Assembly (NCBI GenBank): GCA_965153355.1
Contig: OZ231127.1
Span: 86,552,001-86,616,000 of the forward strand
Origin: Flaccisagitta enflata
Taxonomy: Eukaryota > Chaetognatha > Sagittoidea > Aphragmophora
Reading direction: 5' to 3'
DNA length: 64,000 nt
Positions 1 to 41,539 of the stretch are shown one piece after another. Each line of letters opens with the position of its first letter. The stretch's first letter is position 1. The notes beneath the pieces were generated by a model that saw only the letters and a list, made by a program, of their open reading frames with translations, was not told where the DNA came from and ran no database searches. The translations under genes were made by a program, and so were the position numbers.

Positions 1-80
1 TCTTTCTGCGACAGCCCATTCGCTCTTCCAAGTGGCGTCATTTGATTTCATCATCCCCATTTAAATTGTTACCATTACAG

Positions 81-2460
<2,380 letters not shown>

Positions 2461-2503
2461 TAGAATCCTTAACATTTATACACTGATTATTGACAAATTT
2501 AGT

Positions 2504-2672
2504 AACAAGTAACGCGGGGTTACAATATTTGTCGCGGTCGGGTGGGCACTGGGCAGGGGCGTCCAACACCATCCACTTTCCCACTTTAATTGACTCGTGC
2601 TGACCGACTAATGGACGGACCAACGGACGGACAGATAAAGAATCTTATAGAGTCGCTAGACCGCGACTGAAA
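2504..2672 (+). repeat. Hp-A dispersed repeat
   Basis: The copy begins near AACGCGGGGTTACAATAT, carries GGACGGACCAACGGACGG and ends in the small hairpin AGTCGC-TAGACC-GCGACT. Other copies are at about 19217-19500, 34447-34600, 55686-55866 and 59478-59650. It lies just 3' of the EGF gene. From 2673 to 3480 I see only AT-rich sequence with no recognisable gene. Confidence 0.7.
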
Positions 2673-3488
2673 ACCAGGGCTGAAATTACTGAGAGTGGAC
2701 CTTGGGGATCAGTATTGTCTGTATTGACCATTGTGATCGATGTATCTATGGATGGTCGGGCCAACTATATGCTCTGGTACGCAACTTTAAAAACCACTGT
2801 GATATTCGAAATTTTGCCATGTTTGGGCCGCAGAACCTCATTGAACCCTAAAAAACAAACCGTGAAATGTTGAAATGATATTTGTAATGTGCAGGGAAAA
2901 ATTTGTTCATCAGTATGATACCTATTAAAACTATCTAATTGATATTGATTAAATGAGTATTAGAGTGATTTCTGAAATTGGTGATTGAGATTACTAACCA
3001 ACTGTCCAGTGTATAGTCTATTTTACATGAACATCTAGATTTTTTCGCAATCGTAAAACAAAGATGCCAAAAGTAATCTTTGACTGATTCAGTAATGTTA
3101 ATCAGTTTTCTCGATAAATTGTTTCTTTCATTTCATTGATTAACACATTTGACAACAAATAAGTTGATAACCGTTGGTTTTTATGATACGGCAAAAGATA
3201 CTCAGATGTGTCAAAAGTGTATTTCGAGGTTACGGTTTACGTTATTGTTTAATATTCTTCATTGCTTTACTATTGTACTGACATGACCTTATAAATATGA
3301 AAAAAAGACGAAAAGTTGGAACTCTGTTTTCTGCGTAAAAAATAAATAGGTCTGAATTTCTGTCTATCTGCCATTTTTCGTTTGTCTGACTATCTTCCTA
3401 TTCTTTTTGATTATCCCTCTCTCTAGTTGTATTTGACTGTCTACCTGTCTATCTTATCTGTCTATCTTTCGTCTGTCTTCCGTCTCTC

Positions 3489-3666
<178 letters not shown>

Positions 3667-3794
3667 CTCATACTCAAAGATAGTTTCCCCTTCCATGTGT
3701 ATGTACGTCCGTCTCGACTTTTATCCCACGCAGTCCTTTGTTTTGGTTGACTGGTCCATTAAAGACGTCTTCTGGTTCTAAAAAGTCATTGTGG

Positions 3795-4109
3795 TTATCG
3801 CTTGAGTGCAGAGGCGAGAGTGCACTGTATTTCTTCTCTCTCTATATAAGTCATCATGACAGAAAAAAAGACCATTTTCTCCCACGGATAGGGCGTTTCC
3901 TTACTTCTAAATAACTCTGAACAAATATGTTCATCAGGCAAGGCAATCTTGATGAATCTTCCCTTCCTGTGCTGTGGTATACGTATCAAGAAAGTAGTCA
4001 CCGCATGGTTGGCTTGAGTGGGAGTAAGTGGTTTTCCATCATTCCATCTGAAGAGTGTTAGTGACATGACTAAATTGAGTATTGAGTGGGATAATCTTAG
4101 ACGATTCAT
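3795..4109 (-). CDS. Unrecognised 104-codon open frame
   Basis: This minus-strand frame is not made of simple repeat. Its composition looks ordinary (FRWNDGKPLTPTQANHAV, then FLIRIPQHRKGRFIKIALP). The WNDGKPLT segment recalls the DG.PLT stretch of some tyrosine recombinases of DIRS- or Crypton-like elements, but no catalytic Arg/His/Tyr set can be placed. It may be a transposon remnant, an exon or chance. Confidence 0.2.
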   Translation of the reverse strand: MNRLRLSHSILNLVMSLTLFRWNDGKPLTPTQANHAVTTFLIRIPQHRKGRFIKIALPDEHICSELFRSKETPYPWEKMVFFSVMMTYIEREEIQCTLASALKR

Positions 4110-4140
4110 TTTCTGAATGGGATAAGTAGAATAGAATATG

Positions 4141-4665
4141 GCGGTATTGAGTGCTGTTAGGTGGGATTATGAGTTGTTAGGTGGGATTAAGTGTTGTTAG
4201 GTGGGATTAAGTGTTGTTAGGTGGGATTAAATGCTGTTAGGTGGGATTTAATGCTGTAAGGTGGGACAAACTTCTGTCAGGTAGGATTAAGTGTTGTTAG
4301 GTGGGATTAAGTGTTGTTAGGCGGGATTAAGTGTTGTTAGGTGGGATTTAATGCTGTAAGGTGGGACAAACTTCTGTCAGGTAGGATTAAGTGTTGTTAG
4401 GTGGGATTAAGTGTTGTTAGGCGGGATTAAGTGTTGTTAGGTGGGATTTAATGCTGTAAGGTGGGACAAACTTCTGTCAGGTAGGATTAAGTGTTGTTAG
4501 GTGGGATTAAGTGTTGTTAGGCGGGATTAAGTGTTGTTAGGTGGGATTAAGTGTTGTTAGGTAGGATTAAGTGTTGTTAGGTGGGATTAAGTGTTGTTAG
4601 GTGGGATTTAATGCTGTTAGGTGGGACAAACTTCTGTCAGGCAGAATTAAGTGCTGTTACTGTTA
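4141..4665. repeat. 20-bp minisatellite with 100-bp higher-order units
   Basis: Tandem copies of a 20-bp unit close to GTGGGATTAAGTGTTGTTAG. From 4241 to 4540 five variant monomers, including GTGGGACAAACTTCTGTCAG, recur in the same order three times (4241-4340, 4341-4440, 4441-4540). Confidence 0.95.
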
Positions 4666-4818
4666 GGTTGTAAGGCAAAGTTGAGTAACATATGGTATTC
4701 TTCCTATCATATTGGGCTGTTGTGCTGGAGTACTTTAGGACATTTCATTGGAAGAGACAAAATGGCAGATCGTTTCCGTTGCATGCGAACGACAAATAGT
4801 CGAAAGTGTCAAATGGCG

Positions 4819-5166
4819 AATAGGGCAGCGGCCTCGAAGGGACCAATGTCCCATGCATGGGTTCATAGAGAGTCATGGGGAGTCCTTTCGCCTTTTGGGT
4901 TCAGACAATGACTTTTGGGCTACAACATTAACCATAAGATTAAGGCTGGAATGTGGGTCTTAAGGCATTTGAGCATCTTGGTCGAAATTTGGGCCTGGAA
5001 GCTTGGATATAGGCATCAAGGCTGGGATTAGGGCTTCGAGGCAGGGATTTGGACTCTGAGGCTTCGAGGGGGAAGGGGGTGGGGGGGGGGGCAGAGAAGA
5101 TGAGGAAGGAGAAGGAAAAAATTCTCTATACTATAGGTCATCGGCATCTTCGATGCCGGTGCACAA
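4819..5166 (+). mobile_element. Diverged Arr-20 element
   Basis: The left end GGGCAGCGGCCTCGAAGGG and the right end AGGTCATCGGCATCTTCGAT match the inverted hairpin ends of the Arr-20 group. Between them are degenerate 20-bp units (GGCTGGGATTAGGGCTTCGA), a G-tract and a GGAGAAGGA-type purine stretch. Confidence 0.6.
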
Positions 5167-5331
5167 AAAATGAGAAAAAAGAAAAGAAAACGAAGAGGGA
5201 AAAAGACAAACAAATAACAATGATGTGTTCAGTTTTTTGTTTTCTTGTCGTTGCTCATCAGACATCAGGCGTATCAACATATGGTCGACGACACTGGCAT
5301 ACGCTGTGTGAATCGGGTTAAAATAATACGG

Positions 5332-5409
5332 TTTTGTTTTGTTTTGTTTTGTGTTGTTTTTTGTTTTGTTTTGTTTTGTTTTGTTTTGTTTTGTTTTGTT
5401 TTGTTTTGT

Positions 5410-5443
<34 letters not shown>

Positions 5444-5463
5444 TTTTGTTTTGTTTTGTTTTG

Positions 5464-5494
<31 letters not shown>

Positions 5495-5550
5495 GTTTTG
5501 TTTTTTGTTTTGTTTTTTGTTTTGTTTTTTGTTTTGTTTTTTGTTTTGTT
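5332..5550. repeat. (TTTTG)n microsatellite
   Basis: About 220 bp of TTTTG units, changing to TTTTTTGTTTTG units in the last third. The interval 5551-6110 holds no clear gene. A short frame (IAEDEGVRESWKEIR) at about 5665-5750 follows an AG but has no supporting context. Confidence 0.95.
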
Positions 5551-6110
5551 GAGCCTCTATGTAACAAGCAACCTAAGCTTCTAACGTCCGTTCAATGGCA
5601 CATGAGCAATTAGCGTATTAGACAAAATCGTTCCCTTCTTAGTTCTTACATCATCTTCGAATTAGGGATCGCTGAAGACGAAGGAGTACGTGAGAGTTGG
5701 AAAGAGATTCGTAGCAACCATTTAATGAAGAAAATAGAAGAGAATAGATGAACAAGAAATGTCTGCCCGAGTGACCGAGATTCATCAAAAGAGGATTATA
5801 AGTAAAAAAAGAATATAAAACATTCATCCAAGCTTTTTAACTGTTGTGCGATGAAAAATTAACAGTTTTACGCACAGCGAATTCTTTTGGAAAACAACTT
5901 CCCTTGTTTTTTCGACATTTTTGGGCTTCTTCAATTTAGAGTCATAACTAAGTTAATTGTTTGAATTGAGGACTAAGTTTATTAAGTTATGCAATTCAAT
6001 TGCACTCCAAGAAAAATTGTTTACAAAAAAAATACTCTCTCTGGGCATGGACATCCTCATTTTGATTGCAGTAATCAAATTTCTTAGTCGCTCATCGTTT
6101 TCTCACATCG

Positions 6111-32926
<26,816 letters not shown>

Positions 32927-32931
32927 TTATC

Positions 32932-33125
32932 AGTCGCGTGCTACGCGACTCTACACCCCACTTTCTCGGTCCGTCCGTCCGTCGGTCCGTCCGTTCGTAG
33001 GTCTGTCCGTCCGTCGGTCCGTCACACTTTACTTGTTCGGCATTTATGTTTTTTTTGGCCATACCGCTCCTGCCCAAATGCTCCACTGACCTCAAATATG
33101 GCCCCTGCCGCGTATCCGGCCTTGT
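32932..33125 (+). repeat. Hp-B dispersed repeat
   Basis: Hairpin AGTCGCG-TGCTA-CGCGACT, CTCTACACCCC, GGTCCGTCCGTC repeats, ACACTTTACTT, CCGCTCCTGCCCAAATG and the end CGTATCCGGCCTTGT. Diverged copies lie at about 33955-34065, and in reverse at 34650-34765, 46965-47042, 55060-55222, 61106-61160 and 63560-63738. Confidence 0.8.
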
Positions 33126-33317
33126 ATCTTAAATTGTCACATTCATCTAACCAACAAAAGTGAATTTGCTAAAATCTACAAGTATTCGGCCCTACCCTGC
33201 AGTCCCGGACCGGTGGCGCACTCTACCTCGTGAACAGCCTTTGCCACTAGTAACTTGGAACATAATAATTTGAAGTTAAAAAAAAAATATCTTTTTTTTT
33301 TCATGTTTATCTTAGAG

Positions 33318-33381
33318 GAACGGCGTGGCAGTGATTGATTTGTTCGAAATGGAGAAGAAGGAAATCTCTTTGGACTGTTGA
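33318..33381 (+). CDS. Candidate terminal exon (20 codons + stop)
   Basis: After TTTATCTTAGAG, a phase-2 frame reads NGVAVIDLFEMEKKEISLDC and then TGA at 33379-33381. It fits in phase only if the previous exon ended at AACAG|GTCCTA (32918) and if the second of two nearby AGs is used. Plausible but unproven. Confidence 0.25.
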
Positions 33382-34084
33382 ATCTGTCACCATGAACAAC
33401 AACAACAACAACAAAAAAAAAATAGTCACCAAATTTGAAGCCAGAATCGACGAGGAAGAAAAACTAACCACTTTTGGTTTCCCAAAACTGATCATTAATG
33501 GCCATCGAAATGACTTGATGTGTCTTTTTTATGGTAACATACCGCTCGCGCTCTTGCGCTCTCTAAGTAACGATATTATTTGGTCTTCGCGCGTAAAATC
33601 TTTTTGGCATTGTCGTGTAGTACAGGTGCCCGCGGAGACAAAACATCAAGGCCGGCATAATTTTTTTTTCTTGTAGACGTATAGGTGTAATTCAATTATC
33701 GCTTACAGTAATATATGCAATAAAGTAAATTACAGCCGTTACAGGCGGATTTTTGTTGCCCTCGTGGCTGTTATTGATGGCTAACTACTACTGTCTCTTT
33801 TGGCCTCCCTCTGAATCCACGATTTTAGTTGTATGATTTGTGAAATTATTTTTTCTCTCGAGTCCATTTATCATTTTGGATTTCTCTCACGAAATATTAG
33901 GTCATATTAAGTCATAGGTAAATGGTAGATCTGTAAGATTCAAGACAGGCTCGTTTTATGTCGCAGAAACGCGATTTGGATCTCGAGCGGTTTCTACATT
34001 ACGGCCCCTGCCCAACCGTCCGCGACTGTCTTACCGTGTATCCGGCTTTGTCCCGTATGCCCGTCACAAAGTCGATGAGGAGAT

Positions 34085-34310
34085 CATTCATTCATTCATT
34101 CATTCGTTTATTCATTCATTCATTCATTCATTCATTCATTCATTCATTCATTCATTCATTCATTCATTCACTCATTCATTCATTCATTCATTCATTCATT
34201 CATTCATTCATTCATTCATTCATTCATTCATTCATTCGTGCAATTCTTCATTCATTCATTCATTCATTCACTCATTCATTCATTCATTCATTCATTCATT
34301 TATGTACCCA
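34085..34310. repeat. (ATTC)n microsatellite
   Basis: About 220 bp of CATT units directly after an Hp-B copy (33955-34065). The frames across it are artefacts. Confidence 0.95.
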
Positions 34311-34356
34311 TTCGACCAATTGGGAATTGTAATTGTTAATCTTTTGTTTTTTCAAG

Positions 34357-34390
34357 CGTCGATTTGCGACGGCGCGCTCTCTAGGAAATT
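34357..34390 (+). other. Candidate 34-nt mini-exon
   Basis: Both splice signals are strong: TCTTTTGTTTTTTCAAG before it and GAAATT|GTAAGT after it. One frame reads RRFATARSLGN. There is no partner exon that I can prove, so it could be part of an untranslated region or an isolated splice-like pair. Confidence 0.3.
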
Positions 34391-34446
34391 GTAAGTGGAA
34401 GTTGTTTGCGCTTCTGTTTATTTTCAATCAATTTTCCCAATAAACA

Positions 34447-34880
34447 AGTTACTTGGGGTTACAATATGTACCGTCGCGGACTGGTGGGCGTAGGCGCATT
34501 TCCCTCCCCCTTCTAGACCCCTTTCCAATCAAATCATGGATCGGCAAACAGACGGACCCAAGGATGGACAAAGCCTTTTGTAGAGTTGCTAGTAGTCCGC
34601 GAATAAAAATCACGATGTCAAATGAGGTACATGTATAAAGCAGAAAAACAAGGCCGGATACACGGCTACCATATTCGCGTGCCAGTGGGCAGGAGGGGTA
34701 CTGGAGAAGGTCAATAGGGCATCTGGGCAGAAGCCGTATGCTCAAAAAGCTCAAAAACGCCGAAAAAGTAATAGTCGCAAAAGCGTTAGATGGTCAGCGG
34801 TTCCCGTGCCCTGCTTAAGTAGGTTGTGGTTGAAGTTGAGGGGGGAGCAGGGGAGCGGCTCTGAAGGGGTCGATGACCTA
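34447..34880. repeat. Hp-A, reversed Hp-B and partial Arr-20 cluster
   Basis: Hp-A at 34447-34600 (GGGGTTACAATATGTACCG). Reversed Hp-B at about 34650-34765 (AAGGCCGGATACACGGCTAC). The left part of an Arr-20 element at 34768-34880 (AATAGTCGCAAAAGCGTTAG, then hairpin GGCTCTGAAGGGGTC). Confidence 0.7.
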
Positions 34881-34937
34881 CCAACCGACCAACCAACTGA
34901 CCAACCAACCAACCAACTGTCATTTTACAAATGCTTT

Positions 34938-35545
34938 TTGGACAGCGGCCCAGAAGGGAACGAAGTCCTGTAGAACACAGGGGGACTTTCGTTCGTCCGT
35001 TTGTTCGTCTGTTCGTCCGTTCGTTCGTTAGTCCCCCCTTCATCAGACCTCTCAGGCCTCAAATCCAGCCTCTCAGAACTCAAATCCAGCCTCTCAGGCT
35101 TCAAATCTGGCCTCTCAGGCCTCAAATCTGGCCTCTCATGCCACAAATCTGGCCTCTCAGGCCTCAAAACTGGCCTCTCATGCCTGAAATTAGGCCTCTC
35201 AGGCCTCAACTCAGCCATTTAAACCTCAATTTATTGCTCTCAGGCTTCAAATCAGTCCTCTGGCCTTTCAAGCCTTAATCCAGCTCTCTCAACCCTCAAG
35301 TCAGCCCTCTCAAGCTTCCAATTGGTATTCTCAGGCCTTATAACAGCCTCCTAAGACCTCAGTTTAGGCTCTTGAATGCCTCCAGTCAGCCCTCTATAGC
35401 ATCTCATCCACTTCTTCAGGTAGGACGAACGAAAGTCCCCCTGTGTTCTACAGGACTTCGTCCCCTTTGGGGCCGCTGCCCTGCTTCCCCTCCCACCAAT
35501 TCACAATCATTCAAAGCAGGGCAACAGGTATCGCTGACCACATAT
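34938..35545. mobile_element. Arr-21 element
   Basis: Left end GACAGCGGCCCAGAAGGGAA with AGTCCTGTAGAACACAGG and GTTCGTCCGTT repeats. The core is about fourteen monomers near CTCAGGCCTCAAATCTGGCC. The right end runs CCCCTGTGTTCTACAGGACT to GGGGCCGCTGCCCTGCTTCC, followed by GGGCAACAGGTATCGCTGAC. 35550-35740 holds nothing recognisable. Confidence 0.85.
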
Positions 35546-35740
35546 TGCCCTTGGGCGACCTGTTGTATCATGTGTATATGTACCTCACATGTATGTTTCA
35601 TGCAACACACGCACTTTCTTCATGTTTCTAACGCACTTGTGCCTTGTGAGTTGATGGAACTCACATATATGTATTAAATGACACACGAAAACGTGTCATG
35701 CAGGCCGAATTGTTGGTAAAAGAAGAAAGAGAAGAAAAAA

Positions 35741-36339
35741 AATAGTCGCAAAAGCGTCAGATAGTCAGCGGTACCCGTTGCCACTGTGTGACTTTATGTA
35801 GATATGTGATGTTGAGAGGGGCAGCGGCCCTGAAGAGGCCGGTGACCTATGCTTTGTAGGTTCAGAGGTTCTTGACTGGGATTTAAGCCTGCTGGGATTT
35901 GTGCCTCCAGGTTTTGATTTGAGCCTTGAGGCTGAGATTTGAGACTTGAGGCTGGGATGTGAGCCTCAAGGCTTGGATGTGAGCCTTGGGATTGGGATTT
36001 GAGCCTTGAGACGGGGATTTGAGCCTCAAGACTGGGATTTGAGCATCAAGGCTGGGATTTGAGCCTTAAGACTGGGATTTGAATTTAGAGACTGGGATTT
36101 GAGCCTCAAGACTGGGATTTGAGCCTTGAGGCTGGGATTTGAGCCTTGAGGTTGGGATTTGAGCCTTGAGGCTGGGATCTAAGCCTTGAGGGTGGGATTT
36201 GAGCTTTGAGGCTAGGATTTAGGACTTGAGGCTAGAAATTAGGCCTTGAGGTTAGAATCTGGTCCTCAAGACTAGAATTTGGGCCTTGAGGCTTGGATAT
36301 GAGCTTTGAAGGGGGTGGACGGACGGAGGAGGAGAAGAA

Positions 36340-36380
<41 letters not shown>

Positions 36381-36385
36381 AGAAC
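35741..36385 (+). mobile_element. Arr-20 element
   Basis: AATAGTCGCAAAAGCGTCAG left end, hairpin GGCCCTGAAGAGGCC, about twenty 20-bp monomers near GCTGGGATTTGAGCCTTGAG, GGACGGACGG and an (AAG)n purine tract. The right hairpin arm is missing or replaced by the next element. Confidence 0.8.
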
Positions 36386-36389
36386 AAGT

Positions 36390-36945
36390 CATCCAAGGAT
36401 CGCACATGGTCAGCGGTACCCAATGCCCTGCTTGGAGTGATTAGCTGAAGAAGTGGAGTGTGAGCAGAGCAGCGGCCCCAAAGGGCCGATGTCCTGTAGG
36501 ACGCAGGGGTGAATTTCCATACGTCCTGAGAAGGCATATTTGAGGTCAAAGGAGCAATTTTCTATGATATTCAATGGGACTTTTGCATTTTCTCAATTCT
36601 TTGTCATGCTGCCATGGTATTCAAAGGGAATTTCATATTGTTTTTGTTTTTCATCAATTTTTCATGTTATTCGATGGGAAATATGCATTTTTCTACTTTT
36701 TTGTAAGTTTTCCATGTTATTCAATGGGAAGTTTGCATTTTATCAATTATCCATGTTATTCAATGGGAATTTGAGGCTTGAGAAGCTTTGGGGGGGGGGG
36801 GACGGACGGAAGGACGGAAGGACGGACGTATGGAAATTCACCCCTGTGTCCTACAGGACATCGGCCCTTTGGGGCCGCTGCCCAAAAAGAAGAAGAAATT
36901 TCATAGGTCATCGGTCCCTTCGGGGCCACTGTCCAAAATTGAGGA
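36390..36945 (+). mobile_element. Third array-type element with a different core repeat
   Basis: The ends are like Arr-20/21 (GGTCAGCGGTACCCAATGCC, GCGGCCCCAAAGGGCCGATG, CCTGTAGGACGCAGG, and inverted to GGCCCTTTGGGGCCGCTGCC). The core is a degenerate roughly 55-bp unit containing CATGTTATTCAATGGGAA, so the ends are conserved while the core is exchanged. Confidence 0.75.
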
Positions 36946-37003
36946 AAAGATAAGGTAAAGCAGCCAAAAAATAAATGTTGTTATAGTGAAAGATAAATAA
37001 TAG

Positions 37004-37132
37004 GATGAAGCCTGCCACGGGGAGTTAGAGAAAGAAGAAGATTATGCCACTACGAAGGTGAATGAAGAGATTACAGACGAACAGAATGAAATCGGTTTCC
37101 CAGGAGAGGATGCGGAGGAGGAGGAGGAGTAG
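37004..37132 (+). CDS. Candidate acidic C-terminal exon (42 codons + stop)
   Basis: After TAAATAATAG the frame reads DEACHGELEKEEDYATTKVN, then EEITDEQNEIGFPGEDA, Glu repeats and TAG at 37130-37132. Composition resembles a coding tail, but the polypyrimidine tract is weak and no upstream partner is proven. Confidence 0.25.
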   Translation, partial: DEACHGELEKEEDYATTKVNEEITDEQNEIGFPGEDAEEEEE

Positions 37133-37335
37133 GAGTATATTGAGGCTGATGATTGATGCTAAACGTGGTGTCGCTATTACGAAAGCGATGACCTAATCGA
37201 TGTCGTGACAAACAAGGAGCACGGCCTGCTTTTGACCCTGTTGACCCTTTATTTGACCGTGACGACCTTCTGTCGACCTTTCTGACCTAACATTGTATTG
37301 TGTCATGATTGCGTTGGTCGGGTACACCCGTGTGG

Positions 37336-38043
<708 letters not shown>

Positions 38044-39020
38044 GTTTAGTTTAGTTTAGTTATGTTTAGCCTCAGGAAGACTCAATGAGTCTCATTAAAA
38101 AGGCCATCGTAATCTTGAGAAAATAAAACTTTGAATCCCACGGCATGCACACCAAAAAAGAAAAGAAGAAAAAAAAAAAGGCTAAACAAGTAATTCATAT
38201 GCTCTTTGATAATATCGTAACTGTTTCTTTTGTAAAGGAAAGAAAAAAAACCAAACTATTAAATATTGCAGAATAGTAAAAAACTAATTGTTACGGGACA
38301 GTGGTAAAAAACTAGTTATATAGTGGTAAAAACTAAATATTGCGTGGTAGTTCATCAAAAGCATTCTTGAAGGCATTGAGTGAGCTTGATTGTCGCATTT
38401 CAGATGGGAGACTGTTCCATATTTGGGGTCCTCTTACACAAAAGAAGTTTTTTCTAAGGTCTAGTCTTGCACGAGGAACTCTCACTGGCATATATGATTG
38501 CTGTTGACGAGTGATTTGTCTCTCAGGGTTGTCAGTTGTAAACATGGTGGTGAAGTCAATGTCCCAATTACCATGCAGATATTTAAACATTTCTATTGCA
38601 TCTCCTCTAATTCGTCGCTCCTCTAATGTTGTCAGTTGAAGCTGATGTAGCCTCTCTGGATAGGAGCCATGTACATCACTTATGCGCCGAGTGGCTCTAT
38701 GCTGAATAGATTCAAGTACGTTGATATCTTTGGCAAGCCATGGGGACCATGCAGATACAGCATATTCCAGATTAGGTCGAACAAACACTTTGTATATTTG
38801 CAGCATGACATCCCGAGTGTAGCATGAAAATGATCTATTTATCCTACCAAGAACTTGGTTTGCTTTTTTAGCTGCAATGGCACATTGCAAACCTGGTTTA
38901 CATGAATCATCAATAAAAATACCAAGATCTCTTTGATCAGAAGTGGTGGAAATGATTTGACCGGCCATGTGGTATTTGAACTTTTGATTGTGATATCCTA
39001 GATGGATAATGAAACACTTA
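38044..39020 (-). mobile_element. 3' fragment of a non-LTR retrotransposon inside a GAAA array
   Basis: The minus-strand frame (39018 to 38333) begins KCFIIHLGYHNQKFKY and continues with DLGIFIDDSCKPGLQC, KKANQVLGRINRSF, VRPNLEYAVSAWSPW, RRISDVHGSYPERL and GPQIWNSLPSEMR. This is the thumb and C-terminal region of a CR1/Jockey-like RT. It is cut at its 5' end against (GAAA)n at 39020 and ends in a short ACTAA tail at 38044-38060 against (GAAA)n on the other side. It therefore inserted into the microsatellite. Confidence 0.8.
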
Positions 39021-39048
39021 AGAAAGAAAAGAAAAGAAAAGAAAAGAA

Positions 39049-39116
<68 letters not shown>

Positions 39117-39140
39117 AAGAAGGAAAGAAAAAGAGAGAGA
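39021..39140. repeat. (GAAA)n microsatellite
   Basis: GAAAA then GAAA units. The interval 39140-40100 holds no recognised gene. Confidence 0.9.
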
Positions 39141-40119
39141 GAGATTTTGGGGACTGGGGAACGGTTCTAAAAGCTTAATTCTAGCACCAGCATTGTGCGC
39201 GTTCTTTCTCCCTGATTAGCCAAAGGAGGATAAAATAGTTAAACTGCGAACTGTAATTTGTGTGCAATCGGGTATGAATGTTTTCATGTGCGAACACTAA
39301 GTGAAAAAACTTTGAAAAATGATAATATGCAGACAGTGAAATACCGAAAAAAAGGGTGTGCAAAAGTGAACGTGTAAGTTGAAAATATTTTGTGGTGCTT
39401 GGAAATTTTGGGTTAAATTTAAAATCTCAATACTCAATCAATGGTTCGGTACACATTTTTCGCTCGGCGTAAGAACAAAGTGTGAATACTTGGGAAAAGC
39501 TGAGCGAGGAGATGAACCAGAGCGGGGAGGATGGGAAAGAGGGAGGAGGAGGGGGAGGGATAAGCTGAAGATATGCATCTCGGTTAATCATTACCGGTTT
39601 TTTACTGGCGGTATTTTTACACTGTTTTTGGCCAAGGGAAGAGGCATTGGGCTAGAAAAAATGAAAAAAAAAAAAACCATTTTGTCCGGCAAGGTTAAAT
39701 GCCCTGAAAATCATTGATTTGAGGAAAACGGATGACTTATGGTCTTGGACATTAGGCCCAATAGATAGGTTCGATCTGTCTGCAGATAATCATGCCTTGA
39801 TACAGTGTCTATTGCTACATGACGCTTGCTGACAACCCGAGGACAGTCTTACGCATGCCAAATTAGTTAACAACCTTTTTCAGGTTGATGCTTCTCCAAA
39901 AAAATGCGCGACGAATTAATTTGAATGCGTTGAAAACTTGGTCATAGTTCCTGATTATAACCGTTCTTTTTCTTTTTAACATTATTCCTTTTTTCGTTTT
40001 TAATCCAATCTTGCGTCTTTTTCCAGCTGACTTTGTATAACGCGGAAAACACTTTATAGCCCAGATTTACTCAGTTGTTTTTAAGTCTTATGCTATAGTT
40101 GGACAATTGACTGCCAAAA

Positions 40120-40300
40120 GCAGGTATAACAGGACCACAGGACTAAAGACAAAGATATACGTTGGACAGATTAAAGAGCGGTTTTCTACAAATTTCAACT
40201 ATATCACACAAGAATGATGATCTAAATATATGGACACATCTACTACCACGATTATGGACATATCTATAGTAAACAGCTTGCACATATATACACATTTATT
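40120..40300. repeat. Dispersed repeat shared with 18155-18330
   Basis: TATAACAGGACCACAGGAC, TATGGACATATCTATAGTAA and CACATATATACACA occur in the same order at both places. Probably a retroelement end, since the first copy flanks the RT fragment at 18488. Confidence 0.6.
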
Positions 40301-40799
40301 TGTCGTTGCTGACAAAACTACAGATGGGTAGCTGTTAAATGCAAAAAACGGACAAATACTGTCATCAATTACTTCATTACAATTATTATGACTATTGATG
40401 AATGTTAATTGTTGGGTCACAATGTAGGTCATTACCGGTAATGGCGACTATCGCCACTTTTTACCAAACTTTTATCTTCGGTCACTGAAATTTTTCATTT
40501 GTTAATTCAAATCAGGAGCAATTGTATATATTGATTACACTGAAAAATAGGACTAAGCCAAATGAGCTAGATGAGCTACTACCTAGGAAAAAAATTTGGA
40601 CACACCTGGAGAATGTTAAGATTTATTTATTAGATATGAAACAAATCTTGATATAGAGAGTGCTATTATGACCCATAATCTAATTTCAGTATAAAATATT
40701 TATGGCCAGGTCTTTTGAATCAATTTTAGAGTTTTTATAAAGGTTTGGGGGTGATCTTGCTCCACTATGTGTGTGCAAATTCTGCAAACCCTTCAATCT

Positions 40800-41525
40800 G
40801 GGAGTAGCTTCACAGTTTTGCTTGTCATTTCTAAATAGTTAAAGCTCCAGTAAGTAGATTGCGCTCATTTCTTAGATTTTTTAATGAAGATTAATTTTCT
40901 TCTAAAGAAAAACTTTCTAGCTACTCTGCAAGCCAAAATATCCTAACAAGAAGGTAATGCTATTTTTTTTTATTGTTATTATTTTCACAAATTTTTAAAA
41001 TAACCATTTTCACTCTTTTGCTTGCCATTTCTAAACGCTTTAAGCTACAGAAACCAAACTGAGCTCATTTTAAAGATTTTTTGAAGCAGATTAATTTCTT
41101 TTTTTTTTTAAAAATATCTAACGTTTCTAGAAGCCAAGATATCTTAGGTTAAAGGCAGGTCCAAACTTTTCTCCTAGGTAGTAAAATACTGAAAATTAAT
41201 CAACCAGATGAGCAGCTATGCTCACTGACATGCTTTCTTATATTTGCATACTTATATAAAAACATTTATCGTTTTATCCCATTTAAATCAGAAAAAAAAT
41301 TGAGCAAAATGAGCTTAATGAGCAAGAATATTGAAAAACAGTCACAGATGAGCAGCCATGTAAACAGACATGCTTCTTTGTATTCGCATGCTCAAACAAG
41401 TATCAAAACATTTATTTATTTAGCCTATTAAAAATCAGAAAAAAACTAAGCTAAATGAGCTAATTGAGCAAGAATACTGAAAAACACCCTCACAGATGAG
41501 CAGCTATGGTCATAAACATGATTTT
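40800..41525. repeat. Two tandem repeats (about 200 bp and about 145 bp units)
   Basis: Units around TTTGCTTGTCATTTCTAAA recur at about 40815 and 41018. Units around GATGAGCAGCTATG with AATGAGC words recur at about 41207, 41348 and 41493. Confidence 0.7.
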
Positions 41526-41539
41526 TGGGCATTTTCTTC

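Noticed and set aside
5665-5750. Short upstream exon of the acidic gene (IAEDEGVRESWKEIR)
   Set aside because: There is an AG before it and a GTGAGA inside, but no partner acceptor in the right phase before 6111 could be shown.
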